This document shows positions 56,706-64,000 of a stretch of 64,000 nt of DNA, piece after piece. Below the pieces are notes generated by a model. The model saw nothing but the letters and a program-made list of their open reading frames with translations. It searched no databases and had not been told where the DNA came from. Origin of the DNA: JACVRW01 sp963821275 (GTDB taxonomy: Bacteria > Actinomycetota > Thermoleophilia > Solirubrobacterales > Thermoleophilaceae); assembly GCA_963821275.1 (NCBI GenBank), contig CAWGDF010000006.1, positions 1 through 64,000 of the forward strand. Direction: 5' to 3'. The first letter of the stretch is position 1. Each line of letters begins with the position of its first letter. Position numbers and translations under genes: made by a program.

Positions 56706-57809
56706 TCAGCGCACGTCGAAACCCTCACCTGACAGCCTCCCGATGTCGTTCGACAGCCCCACGAGGAACACCAGGATCACCAGCATGAACCCAACCACCC
56801 CGGCCCGCTCCATGACGCTGAACGGCACCGGCCTGCCGCGCACCTTCTCGACGATCGCCCAGAAGATGTGGCCGCCGTCCAGGGGCAGGAACGGGAATAG
56901 GTTCACGATCGCCAGCGAGAGGGAGATGATGGCCAGGATGCCCACCACCTCGGCCAGGTCGTTGATGATGGTCTGGCGCGTGACCTCGTAGGAGCCGACC
57001 ACCCCCGAGATCTCCTTGCGCTGCTCGGGGTTGATCAGCCGGGCGGGCAGCTCGAGCGTGGCCTTGGTGACGAACCAGAAGCGGTCCACGGCCACCTCGA
57101 GCGACTCGCCGAACGGCAGGGTCTCCCGCGGACCGGGTGCGTAGGCGAATCCCACCCGGGTGCGGCCCGTCCGGTCGCTGCCGGGGATCGGGGCCTCGGG
57201 GTCGTAGACGGGGGTGATCTCGAAGGTGCGCTCGCGGCCGTCGCGAACCACTGTGACCGAGGCCGGCTCGGCCGCTCTGCAGCCCTTGGCGGGCGGCTGC
57301 TCGGCGCACGCGTGCGCGGCGATCAGGTTCGAGAACTTGCGCGGCGTACCGCGCTGGCCGTCGACCGCCACCAGGCGGTCGCCGGGCTTCAGCACCGCCA
57401 CGGCCGGATAGCCCTTCTCGAGTGAGCCCACGCGGCTGCTGCCGGTCTCCGCGCCGATGAGGAAGAAGAACACGAACAGCAGCAGGAAGGCGAGCACCAG
57501 GTTCACCGCAGGCCCGGCGGCGATCACCACGATCCGCTTCCAGACCGGCTGCGCGTGGTAGGCCCGGTCGCGGACCTCCTCGGGGAGGTCCTCGTCCGGG
57601 TTCATGCCGGTGATCTTCACGTACCCGCCCGCGGGGATGGCCCCAACGGCGTATTCGGTCTCCCCCACCCGCTTGGAGGCCAGCGTCGGCGGGAAGAAGA
57701 GCGAGAACTTCTCCACCCTCATCCCCACGGCCTTGGCGGCGGTGAAGTGCCCCAGCTCGTGCAGGATCACGAGCAGGGCGAAGCCGACGAAGGCGAGGAC
57801 CCAGCTCAC
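56706..57809 (-). CDS. rseP: Site-2 intramembrane metalloprotease RseP
   Basis: RseP/Rip1-type proteases cut membrane anti-sigma factors and signal-peptide remnants within the bilayer. The 367-residue protein has HELGH at residues 17-21 in the first transmembrane helix, a PDZ domain around 130-210 (VAVLKPGDRLVAVDGQ), and the second zinc motif LFPFLPLDGGH. The anti-sigma-K-like protein at 43441 is a conceivable substrate, though this is speculation. GTG 57809 overlaps the dxr stop, and the order dxr-rseP is conserved in actinobacteria. Confidence 0.93.
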   Translation of the reverse strand: MSWVLAFVGFALLVILHELGHFTAAKAVGMRVEKFSLFFPPTLASKRVGETEYAVGAIPAGGYVKITGMNPDEDLPEEVRDRAYHAQPVWKRIVVIAAGPAVNLVLAFLLLFVFFFLIGAETGSSRVGSLEKGYPAVAVLKPGDRLVAVDGQRGTPRKFSNLIAAHACAEQPPAKGCRAAEPASVTVVRDGRERTFEITPVYDPEAPIPGSDRTGRTRVGFAYAPGPRETLPFGESLEVAVDRFWFVTKATLELPARLINPEQRKEISGVVGSYEVTRQTIINDLAEVVGILAIISLSLAIVNLFPFLPLDGGHIFWAIVEKVRGRPVPFSVMERAGVVGFMLVILVFLVGLSNDIGRLSGEGFDVR

Positions 57810-58954
57810 GCCCGCTCCGCCTCCGGCTGCGCCCGGCTCCTGGCGACCTCGCGCGCCTGCGTGTCGGCCCGGTAGAGGTCGGAGAAGTGCCGCACCGGCT
57901 GCGCGGGCAGCTCGGCGAGCGTGCCCTCGATCACCCGTGCGATGCCCGTGAAGGAGAGCTCGTCGCTCAGGAAGGCGTGCACTGCGACCTCGTTGGCGGC
58001 GTTGAGGACGCACGGCGCGGTGCCGCCGGCCTCTGCCGCCTCGCGCGCCAGCCGCAGGCAGGTGAAGGTCCGGCTGTCGGGCTCCTCGAAGGTCAGCGCA
58101 CCCACCTGGGCCAGGTCGAGCGCGTCCACCGGCACGTCGGCTCTCTCGGGATGGTGGAGCGCGTAGGAGATCGGCACGCGCATGTCCGGGTAGCCCAGGT
58201 GGGCCAGCGACGCGCCGTCGTTCAGGTGGACCAGCGCATGCACGATCGACTGCGGGTGAACGACCACGTCGATGCGCGCATAGGGCACCCCGAAGAGGTG
58301 ATGGGCCTCGATCAGCTCGAGGCCCTTGTTCATCAGCGTGGCCGAGTCGATCGTGATCTTCCCGCCCATGCTCCACGTTGGGTGGGCCAGCGCCTCCTCG
58401 CGCGTCACGCCCTCGAGGTCGTCGCGGCCGCGGAAAGGCCCGCCGCTGGCGGTGAGCACCAGCCGCTCGACGGTCCCGGGCCGCTCGCCCGCGATCAGCT
58501 GGTGGAGCGCGGAGTGCTCGGAGTCGACCGGGATGATCTGGGCGCCGGTGGCCTCGGCCAGGGCGGTGACGAGCTCGCCGCCGACCACCAGGCTCTCCTT
58601 GTTGGCCAGCGCCAGGTCGATGCCCTCGCCGAGCGCGGCCACCGTCGGGCCGAGCCCGGCCGAGCCCACCAGGGCGTTCAGGACCAGGTCGCAGTCGGCT
58701 CCGGTGATCAGCTCGACGAGGCCCTCCGGCCCCGCCAGCACCTCGAGATCGGCGTGCTCGGCCGCCCGGGCAGCGGCGTCGGGGTCGGCGAGGGCGACCC
58801 GCTGCACGCCGTAGCGGGCCGCCTGCTCGGTGAGGAGCTGCCAGCTGGAGGCCGCAGCCAGGCCCACGACCTCGAGATCGGCGCTGCGCTCGACCACGTC
58901 GAGCGCCTGGGTGCCGATCGAGCCGGTGGAGCCCACGATGAGGATCCTGCGCAC
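57806..58954 (-). CDS. dxr: 1-deoxy-D-xylulose 5-phosphate reductoisomerase
   Basis: DXR commits DXP to the MEP pathway by forming MEP with NADPH. The 382-residue protein has the NADPH motif GSTGSIGTQAL at residues 8-18, LANKESLVVGG, the metal/substrate site PVDSEHSALHQ, LTASGGPFRG, and HPTWSMGGKITIDSATLMNKGLELIEAHHLF. All are standard. GTG 58954 lies 7 bases after TAGACT on the minus strand. Fosmidomycin is the classical inhibitor of this family. Confidence 0.96.
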   Translation of the reverse strand: MRRILIVGSTGSIGTQALDVVERSADLEVVGLAAASSWQLLTEQAARYGVQRVALADPDAAARAAEHADLEVLAGPEGLVELITGADCDLVLNALVGSAGLGPTVAALGEGIDLALANKESLVVGGELVTALAEATGAQIIPVDSEHSALHQLIAGERPGTVERLVLTASGGPFRGRDDLEGVTREEALAHPTWSMGGKITIDSATLMNKGLELIEAHHLFGVPYARIDVVVHPQSIVHALVHLNDGASLAHLGYPDMRVPISYALHHPERADVPVDALDLAQVGALTFEEPDSRTFTCLRLAREAAEAGGTAPCVLNAANEVAVHAFLSDELSFTGIARVIEGTLAELPAQPVRHFSDLYRADTQAREVARSRAQPEAERA

Positions 58955-58961
58955 CGGATTC

Positions 58962-58967
58962 AGTCTA
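58962..58967 (-). promoter_or_regulatory. -10 element of dxr, leaderless layout
   Basis: TAGACT on the minus strand ends 7 bases before GTG 58954. It gives the dxr-rseP pair its own promoter downstream of cdsA. Confidence 0.5.
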
Positions 58968-59017
58968 GGGAGAGGGTCCGCGGCCGCTTGGCCGACCGCC
59001 GTGGCCGCTGCGCGCGG

Positions 59018-59881
59018 CTAGACGTAGCCCAGCGCCTGCGCCACCAGGTAGCCCGTGGGGATGGTGAACAACAGCGCGTCGAAGCGGTCCAGCACTCCGC
59101 CGTGGGCGCCGAAGAAGCGCCCGGTGTCCTTGACCTCGAGGTCGCGCTTGATCAGCGACTCGAACAGGTCCCCGACCGGCGCGGCGAGCGCCACGGCCGC
59201 CCCGATCAGGAGCGCGTGCGGGCCGGTGAGCCAGTCCTGATACAGCCCGGCGAACCAGAAGGCCGCCGTTGCGCCCAGCACTCCGGCGAGGAGCCCCTCG
59301 AGCGTCTTGTTGGGCGAGATCAGCGGCGCGATCTTCGTGCGTCCGTAGAAGCGGCCGCCGAAATAGGCGAACGTGTCGCCCACGAAGGTGGCGATCAGCA
59401 CGTCCACGACCAGGCCGTCTCCGTGCGGGGACTCGCGCAGCAGCACCGCGTAGACCATCGCCAGCCCGATCCACAGCGCGCCGAACATGGTGGCCGCGAT
59501 CGCCCACGACACGTACTCGCGCCGGGGACGCAGCAGGGCGAAGTAGAAGGTCAGCGGGAACGACAGGGCCAGCGCCAGGAGCACGTGGCGGGCCTCGCCG
59601 TACAGGGCCGCCGCGATCAGGCCGGCGAGCGTCAGAAAGCCCGCCAGGGCCGCGGGGCGCACGCGCCCCATCAGCGTGTACAGCTCGCCCAGGGCGACCA
59701 CGCCGAGCACGTAGATACCCAGCGCGAAGACCAGGCCGCCCTGCACGACGATGAAGACCGCGTAGATGGCCGCGGGGATCGCGATCAGCACGCGGGCGCT
59801 CAGGTCGCCGGCCCCGCCGGCGGGCTCGGCGTCCGGCGCCGGCGGCACCTCCCGGCGCGCCCGCTCGCGGTCGTAGGCCAC
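59018..59881 (-). CDS. cdsA: Phosphatidate cytidylyltransferase
   Basis: CdsA makes CDP-diacylglycerol, the precursor for PgsA. The 287-residue protein has about seven or eight hydrophobic segments and the C-terminal CdsA signature: SLIKRDLEVKDTGRFFGAHGGVLDRFDALLF, where most members read PGHGGxxDRxD and here it is FGAHGGVLDRFD. GDTFAYFGGRFYGRTK and ISPNKTLEG precede it, as usual. It follows uppS by 2 bases and is likely co-transcribed from rpsB. Confidence 0.93.
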   Translation of the reverse strand: MAYDRERARREVPPAPDAEPAGGAGDLSARVLIAIPAAIYAVFIVVQGGLVFALGIYVLGVVALGELYTLMGRVRPAALAGFLTLAGLIAAALYGEARHVLLALALSFPLTFYFALLRPRREYVSWAIAATMFGALWIGLAMVYAVLLRESPHGDGLVVDVLIATFVGDTFAYFGGRFYGRTKIAPLISPNKTLEGLLAGVLGATAAFWFAGLYQDWLTGPHALLIGAAVALAAPVGDLFESLIKRDLEVKDTGRFFGAHGGVLDRFDALLFTIPTGYLVAQALGYV

Positions 59882-59883
59882 GC

Positions 59884-60564
59884 CTACCTGCCTCCGAAGC
59901 GGCGGCGGCGGTCCGTGTACTCCGCCAACGACTCGGCGAACGCCTCGCGGCTGAAGTCGGGCCAGAGCTCGTCACGAAACACGAACTCGGCGTAGGCCAG
60001 CTGCCAGAGGAGGTAATTGGAGATCCTCAGCTCGCCGCTGGTGCGGATCAGCAGGTCGGGGTCGTGCATGTCGGGCGCGTACAGGTGCCGGCGGAAGTCG
60101 TCCTCGGTCTCACCGGTGAAGGCTCGCGCCGCGTCGACGATCTCCGCCCTGCCGCCGTAGTTGAAGGCCACGAAGAGGGTGATGCGCTCGTTGTCCTTCG
60201 TGAGCGTCTCGGCCCAGTCCATTCGCTGCAGCAGGTCGGGGTCGAGCTCCTGGCGCCGCCCGACGAAGCGCATCCGCACCCCCTCCTCGTGCAGCTCCGG
60301 GGTCTCGCGGTCGATCCGGGCGGCGAACATCGCCATCAGCCCGCTCACCTCCTCCTTCGGGCGGGACCAGTTCTCGGTCGAGAACGAGTAGACCGTCAGC
60401 TCGCGGACCCCGAAATCCACGGCGTCGCGGAGCCGGGCCTTGACCACGTCCGCTCCGGCCTCGTGGCCGGCGAGCACCGGAAGGCCCCGGCGCTTGGCCC
60501 AGCGTCCGTTGCCGTCGGTGATGATCGCGACGCGGCGAGCGCGCTCGGAGGCGCCGTCGCTCAC
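59884..60564 (-). CDS. uppS: Isoprenyl transferase (undecaprenyl diphosphate synthase family)
   Basis: A 226-residue cis-prenyltransferase that builds the polyprenyl carrier for cell-wall synthesis. The catalytic Asp is D17 in IITDGNGRWAKRRGLP; ELTVYSFSTENWSRP follows, then FVAFNYGGRAEIVDA and the C-terminal DLLIRTSGELRISNYLLWQLAYAEF with Arg residues for diphosphate binding. The product chain length cannot be read from the sequence. It overlaps the frr stop (ATGA). Confidence 0.94.
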   Translation of the reverse strand: MSDGASERARRVAIITDGNGRWAKRRGLPVLAGHEAGADVVKARLRDAVDFGVRELTVYSFSTENWSRPKEEVSGLMAMFAARIDRETPELHEEGVRMRFVGRRQELDPDLLQRMDWAETLTKDNERITLFVAFNYGGRAEIVDAARAFTGETEDDFRRHLYAPDMHDPDLLIRTSGELRISNYLLWQLAYAEFVFRDELWPDFSREAFAESLAEYTDRRRRFGGR

Positions 60565-61130
60565 ACCTCGAGAATCTCTTCTTCCTTGCCGGCGAGCGCG
60601 TTGTCGATCTCGCCCACGTGGGAGTCGGTGAGCTTCTGCAGCTCGGTCTCGGCGCGATGCTCGTCGTCGGAGCCCACCTCGCCCTCGCTCTTCAGTTCCC
60701 GCAGGTCGTGCATGACCTCGCGGCGGACGTTGCGGACCGCCACCCGGCCCTGCTCGGCGATGTTGTGCACGACTTTGACCAGCTCCCGGCGGCGCTCCTC
60801 GGTGAGCTCGGGGATCTGCAGGCGGATCACCGTGCCGTCGTTGGAGGGAGTGAGCCCGACGTCGGACTCGAGGATGGCCTTCTCGATCGCCTTGATCGAG
60901 TTCTTGTCGTACGGGGTGATCGTGAGCAGGCGGGCCTCCGTGGCGGAGATCTGCGCCAGCTGGCGCAGCGGCGTCTTGGCTCCGTAGTAGTCGACCTCGA
61001 TGCGGTCGAGCAGGTGGGGCGAGGCGCGCCCGGTGCGGACGGTCGTGAACTCCCCGCGCGTGGCCTCCACCGACTTCTTCATGCGGGCGGTGGCCTCCTG
61101 CAGGAAGTCACCCAGAACACCATCGCTCAC
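60561..61130 (-). CDS. frr: Ribosome recycling factor
   Basis: RRF splits post-termination ribosomes together with EF-G. The 189-residue product has FTTVRTGRASPHLLDRIEVDYYGAKTPLRQLAQIS in domain I and II, ITPYDKNSIKAIEKAI, and the long C-terminal helix ending in LTDSHVGEIDNALAGKEEEIL. Length and motifs are standard. It overlaps pyrH upstream and uppS downstream by 4 bases each, as in the conserved pyrH-frr-uppS order. Confidence 0.96.
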   Translation of the reverse strand: MSDGVLGDFLQEATARMKKSVEATRGEFTTVRTGRASPHLLDRIEVDYYGAKTPLRQLAQISATEARLLTITPYDKNSIKAIEKAILESDVGLTPSNDGTVIRLQIPELTEERRRELVKVVHNIAEQGRVAVRNVRREVMHDLRELKSEGEVGSDDEHRAETELQKLTDSHVGEIDNALAGKEEEILEV

Positions 61131-61852
61131 TGTGCAGTCCTAACCACGGTCCCCACTCGCTCGCCGCAGACTATCCGGTCGATATTTCGCTCGTCGTCCA
61201 TGTTGAAGACGTGGATCGGGAGCCCGTTGTCCATGCAGAGCGAGAGCGCCGTCGAGTCCATCACCTGCAGCCGCTGCTCGATTGCCTCCCGGTGGGTGAT
61301 GTCGGCGATGAACTCCGCATCGGGCTCGGTGCGCGGGTCGGCCGTGTACACCCCCTCCACCCCGTTCTTGGCCATCAGGATGGTCTCAGCGTGGATCTCC
61401 AGCGCGCGCAGCGCCGCGGCGGTGTCGGTGGTGAAGAACGGGTTGCCGGTCCCGCCCGCGAAGATCACGATCCGGCCCTTCTCCAGGTGGCGCATCGCCC
61501 GGCGACGGATATAGGGCTCGGCCACCTCGGAGATCGTGATCGCCGACAGGACGCGGGTCAACGCTCCGGTCTTCTCCAAGGCGTCCTGGAGCGCGAGCGC
61601 GTTCAGCACGGTGGCCAGCATGCCCATGTAGTCGCCGGTGGCCCGGTCCATGCCGGCCGCGGCCCCCTCGAGTCCGCGGTAGATGTTGCCGCCGCCCACC
61701 ACGATCGCCGTCTCCACACCGCGGTCGGCAACAGTTTTCACCTGCCGCGCGATGGCGGCGATGCGGTCCGCGTCCGCGCCATAGGCGAGGTCGCCCATGA
61801 GCGCCTCGCCCGACAGCTTCAGCAGGATCCGGCTGAAGGCGGTGGTGGTCAC
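61127..61852 (-). CDS. pyrH: Uridylate kinase
   Basis: PyrH phosphorylates UMP to UDP and belongs to the amino-acid kinase fold. The 241-residue protein has ILLKLSGEALMG, VVGGGNIYRGL, RATGDYMGMLATVLNAL and IFAGGTGNPFFTTDTAAALRA, with LMAKNGVEGVYTADP near the UTP/GTP allosteric region. GTG 61852 overlaps the tsf stop (GTGA) and gives a normal N-terminus; a longer in-frame start would lie within tsf. Confidence 0.96.
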   Translation of the reverse strand: MTTTAFSRILLKLSGEALMGDLAYGADADRIAAIARQVKTVADRGVETAIVVGGGNIYRGLEGAAAGMDRATGDYMGMLATVLNALALQDALEKTGALTRVLSAITISEVAEPYIRRRAMRHLEKGRIVIFAGGTGNPFFTTDTAAALRALEIHAETILMAKNGVEGVYTADPRTEPDAEFIADITHREAIEQRLQVMDSTALSLCMDNGLPIHVFNMDDERNIDRIVCGERVGTVVRTAQ

Positions 61853-62460
61853 TCCTCGCCGACGCGGAAGCGGGCGAACCTGCGGATGACGATGTTCTCC
61901 CCGGTGTTCGCCGCCAGCTCCGTGCGCAGCTCCTCCAGCGTCTTGGCGTTGTGCTTGTCCTCGTTCACGTGGCGCTGACGGGTCAGCACGATCTCGTCGA
62001 GCCACTTGGCCATGCGCCCCTCGACGATCCGCTCCTGCACCTGCTCCGGCTTGCCCTCGGCGGCCGCCTGCTCGCTCAGCACCCGCCGCTCCGCCTCGCG
62101 CTCCTCCTCCGGGATGTCGTCGACCGAGACGTAGCGCGGTGCCGCGGCGGCCACGTGCAGGGCCACGTCGCGCGCGAACTCCTGGAACTCCTCCGTGCGG
62201 GCGACGAAGTCCGTCTCGCAGTTGACTTCCACCAACGCGCCCATGTCGGCGCCGGCATGGATGTAGCTGGCGACGGCGCCCTCCGCGGCGGCCCGGCCGC
62301 CGCGCTTCGCGGCCGACGCCTGGCCCTTCACGCGCAGGACCTCGATGGCCTTGTCGAAGTCGCCGCCGGCCTCCTGCAGGGCGGCCTTGGCGTCCATCAT
62401 CCCCGCGCCGGTGCGGTCGCGCAGGGCCTTCACGTCTCTTGCCGAGATGGCGATGCTCAC
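61849..62460 (-). CDS. tsf: Elongation factor Ts (short form)
   Basis: EF-Ts exchanges GDP on EF-Tu. The 203-residue protein has the N-terminal UBA-like module VKALRDRTGAGMMDAKAALQEAGGD, the GAVASYIHAG strand and the VNCETDFVARTEEFQEFARDVALHVAA core. It matches the shorter EF-Ts form, which lacks most of the second coiled-coil subdomain of the E. coli protein. It lies 12 bases after rpsB, the universal order. Confidence 0.95.
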   Translation of the reverse strand: MSIAISARDVKALRDRTGAGMMDAKAALQEAGGDFDKAIEVLRVKGQASAAKRGGRAAAEGAVASYIHAGADMGALVEVNCETDFVARTEEFQEFARDVALHVAAAAPRYVSVDDIPEEEREAERRVLSEQAAAEGKPEQVQERIVEGRMAKWLDEIVLTRQRHVNEDKHNAKTLEELRTELAANTGENIVIRRFARFRVGEE

Positions 62461-62472
62461 TGTGGAACTCCT

Positions 62473-63387
62473 CTAGGAATCGTCGTCCGGGTCGAAGGTG
62501 CGGCGCTCGCGGGGCGCCGCGCCCGCCGGCGCGGGGGTGGCGGGCTCGTCGGGCGAGAAGCCGGCCTCCTCGGCCTCACGGCGGGCCCGGTCCTCGGCCT
62601 CGCGGCGCTCCTGCTCCTCGGCCTCGCGCAGCGCGCGTTCCTCGGCCTCGCGGCGCTCCTGCTCCTCGCGCTCGCGCCGTGCAGCCTCCTCCTCGGCCCG
62701 GAAGCGCAGCGCCTGGTTGCGGACCACGTCGGAGATGCCCTCGATGATCAGCTTGCAAGAGCGGATGGCGTCGTCGTTGCCCGGGATCACGTAGGTGACC
62801 GGGTCCGGATCGCAGTTGCTGTCGACGAGCCCGATGATCGGAATCTTCAGGCGGTTGGCCTCGCGGACGCCGATCGCCTCGGTCTTGAGGTCGACCACGA
62901 ACATCGCGTCGGGCGGGCGCTGCATGTCCGCCACTCCGCCCAGGTTCACCTCGAGCTTGTCGCGCTCGGCCATCGCGGCGATGCGCTCGCGCACCGGAAG
63001 CAGCTCCATCGTGCCGCTCTCGGTCCAATCGCGCAGCTCGTGCAGGCGCTTGATCCGCTTCGAGATGGTCTGGAAGTTCGTGAGCAGCCCACCGAGCCAG
63101 CGCTGGTCCACGTAGGGCATGCCGCAGCTGTCGGCGGCCTCCTTGATCGTGTCCCGCGCCTGCTTCTTGGTGCCCACGAACAGCACCGTGCCGCCGCGAC
63201 CGGCCAGCTGGCCGGCGAACTCCTGGGCGTTCTTCAGCAGGCGGTCGGTCTGCTGCAGGTCGATGATGTGGATGCCGCCGCGCTCGCCGTAGATGAAGCG
63301 GCGCATCTTGGGGTTCCAGCGGCGAGTCTGGTGACCGAAGTGGACTCCGGCTTCCAGCAGGTCGGTGATGCCGATGTCGGTGGCCAA
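62473..63387 (-). CDS. rpsB: Ribosomal protein S2 with long charged C-terminal extension
   Basis: The first 235 or so residues are a normal uS2: DLLEAGVHFGHQTRRWNPKM, ERGGIHIIDLQQT, VGTKKQARDTIKEAA, DQRWLGGLLTNF, and VVDLKTEAIGVREANRLKIPIIGLVDSNCDP. After VRNQALRFRAEEEA, about 70 extra residues form a Glu/Arg repeat (AEEQERREAE-type units) and an acidic Pro-rich tail. S2 extensions occur in actinobacteria, but the repeat here is long and coded by near-identical DNA units. TTG 63387 is the start, with AAGGGAG upstream. Confidence 0.94.
   Translation of the reverse strand: MATDIGITDLLEAGVHFGHQTRRWNPKMRRFIYGERGGIHIIDLQQTDRLLKNAQEFAGQLAGRGGTVLFVGTKKQARDTIKEAADSCGMPYVDQRWLGGLLTNFQTISKRIKRLHELRDWTESGTMELLPVRERIAAMAERDKLEVNLGGVADMQRPPDAMFVVDLKTEAIGVREANRLKIPIIGLVDSNCDPDPVTYVIPGNDDAIRSCKLIIEGISDVVRNQALRFRAEEEAARREREEQERREAEERALREAEEQERREAEDRARREAEEAGFSPDEPATPAPAGAAPRERRTFDPDDDS
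62576..62690 (-). repeat. Glu/Arg-rich coding repeat in the rpsB tail
   Basis: Imperfect units of about 24-48 bases encode (R)EAEE(Q)ERR-like blocks several times. Similar DNA units recur, for example CTCGGCCTCGCGGCGCTCCT at 62602-62621 and again about 48 bases later, so length may vary between strains by slippage. Confidence 0.6.
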
Positions 63388-63541
63388 CTAGCTGCTCCCT
63401 TGTGATGTCTGTTGCTTGGATGCCCCGCCGGCCGTTCCACGGACCCGGGCTTGTCGCCCAGGCAGGGCGTGGAGCTCATCCGACGGGGGTCGAAGGTTCG
63501 GCTGTCAAGCATAGCCAGCCGGCTCGGAGCAAGAAACGAGA
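63388..63541 (-). promoter_or_regulatory. rpsB operon promoter and leader region
   Basis: TATGCT on the minus strand (63513-63508) is the best -10 candidate, giving a leader of about 114 bases before TTG 63387. A TTGACA on the same strand (63508-63503) overlaps it but has no suitable -10 at 16-18 bases. The leader might hold an S2 autoregulatory site; I see no known motif. Confidence 0.3.
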
Positions 63542-63565
63542 CGAGGCGGCTGATAAGCCGCCTCG
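63542..63565 (-). terminator. Terminator of the RluA-family gene
   Basis: A perfect 10-base-pair stem (63542-63551 with 63556-63565) with a four-base loop lies 10 bases after the pseudouridine synthase stop. On the minus strand it runs into TCTCGTTTCTT, a pyrimidine-rich tail. Confidence 0.65.
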
Positions 63566-63575
63566 CTCGTATGAA

Positions 63576-64000
63576 TCAGTCCCCGTCTGGCCCTCCGGAG
63601 ACTGGCTCCCGTCTCGCTGCGTCGAGTGCGCGGCGCAGGTCAACGGGTGGTTTGGACTCGCACAGGACGGATTCCCCGGTGGCCGGATGCCTAAACATCA
63701 GTTTCGCGGCATGGAGAAATTGACGTTCGAGCCCGAGCCGACGGCCGCAGGCGCCGCCGCCGTACTGGCGGTCGCCGCACACCGGATGGCCGATGGCGGA
63801 CAGGTGGGCGCGGATCTGGTGGGTGCGCCCGGTCTCCAGCCGCACACCCAGTAGCGAGGCGCGGGGCAGGCGCTCCAGCACCTCGAAGTGCGTCACGGCC
63901 GACCGGGGGCGATCGGTGCGGGTGGACACGACTGTCCTCTGCCGCCGGTTGCGGCCGATGGGGGCGTCAATGGTGCCGCTCTCGGCGTCGGGGTGGCCGG
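63576..64000 (-). CDS. RluA/RluD-family pseudouridine synthase, 5'-truncated
   Basis: The C-terminal 141 codons of a pseudouridine synthase that runs off the right edge. Visible segments include GHPDAESGTIDAPIGRN, the conserved LETGRTHQIRAHLSAIGHPVCGD and the QFLHAAKLMFRHPATG motif, all typical of the RluA/RluD family. The catalytic Asp (HRLDKxTSG) would be outside the window. These enzymes isomerise uridines in 23S rRNA or tRNA; which site cannot be told from this part. It ends in a clear terminator just upstream of the rpsB promoter region. Confidence 0.9.
   Translation of the reverse strand, partial: GHPDAESGTIDAPIGRNRRQRTVVSTRTDRPRSAVTHFEVLERLPRASLLGVRLETGRTHQIRAHLSAIGHPVCGDRQYGGGACGRRLGLERQFLHAAKLMFRHPATGESVLCESKPPVDLRRALDAARREPVSGGPDGD

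Noticed and set aside
9133..63405. Many long open frames opposite or out of phase with the listed genes.
   Set aside because: GC-rich DNA gives long empty frames; their products are Arg/Pro/Ala-rich without recognisable motifs, and every one overlaps a gene with clear family motifs.
63503..63508. TTGACA on the minus strand as the -35 of rpsB.
   Set aside because: No acceptable -10 follows at normal spacing; the overlapping TATGCT is the better, though still weak, candidate.
1..64000. CRISPR arrays, insertion sequences, prophage, rRNA or tRNA genes.
   Set aside because: No regular spaced repeats, transposase or integrase genes, rRNA segments or cloverleaf-like sequences were seen by eye; a tRNA search program was not run.

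Overview
The window is 64 kb of very GC-rich, almost gap-free DNA. Gene families and order point to a deep-branching actinobacterium, most likely class Thermoleophilia (Solirubrobacterales-like): recA-recX and rny-miaB near each other, MurT/GatD lipid II amidation, a GarA-type FHA protein beside a MerR regulator, DivIVA, and LL-diaminopimelate aminotransferase beside dapF. This placement is inferred from gene content; no search was run.

Layout. 1-4.5 kb: end of thpR, an acetyltransferase, a methyltransferase, then recA split by a broken intein, and recX. 4.6-8 kb: a cNMP-binding/thioredoxin-reductase-like fusion and a NodI/NodJ-type ABC exporter. 7.9-11.5 kb: a possible small RNA or leader, rny, a glycolipid-binding-family protein, miaB. 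11.6-14.5 kb (minus): metal/siderophore-binding lipoprotein, proline racemase, ornithine cyclodeaminase family. 14.5-22.4 kb (plus): miaA, a frameshifted penicillin acylase, dapF, a DapL-like aminotransferase, an unknown, hflX, dut. 22.5-27.4 kb: a STAS protein facing a five-gene overlapping minus operon (class II amidotransferase, lipid kinase, murT, methyltransferase, gatD). 27.4-38 kb: mixed housekeeping and stress genes (HAD hydrolase, CnoX-like thioredoxin, DivIVA, OsmC, pdxH, SDR, dinB, WS/DGAT, YbaK, sensor kinase). 38.3-44.4 kb: a serine-hydrolase/VanX fusion, nadE, a membrane adenylate cyclase, a thioesterase, an anti-sigma factor carrying its own sigma-4-like HTH. 44.4-50.6 kb (minus): FAD oxidase, SRPBCC, apt, merR, garA-like, pgsA, proS. 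50.7-54.9 kb: a sulfatase-like enzyme, a metallophosphoesterase remnant, a DUF559 protein, ispG, a DHFR-family remnant. 54.9-63.4 kb (minus): acyl-CoA synthetase, then the conserved rseP-dxr-cdsA-uppS-frr-pyrH-tsf-rpsB block. The right edge holds a truncated RluA-family pseudouridine synthase.

Themes. Cell-envelope supply is prominent: isoprenoids (dxr, ispG, uppS), phospholipids (cdsA, pgsA), diaminopimelate, MurT/GatD and the VanX fusion. Many genes have a TANNNT-like hexamer ending 6-8 bases before the start codon and no Shine-Dalgarno, which suggests leaderless transcription; in three divergent pairs the two hexamers overlap on opposite strands. The most striking anomaly is recA: both exteins are open and conserved, but the intein between them has an in-frame TAG and about five frameshifts, so one full-length precursor cannot be read from this sequence. 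Three other genes have frameshifts, so assembly error must be excluded first.
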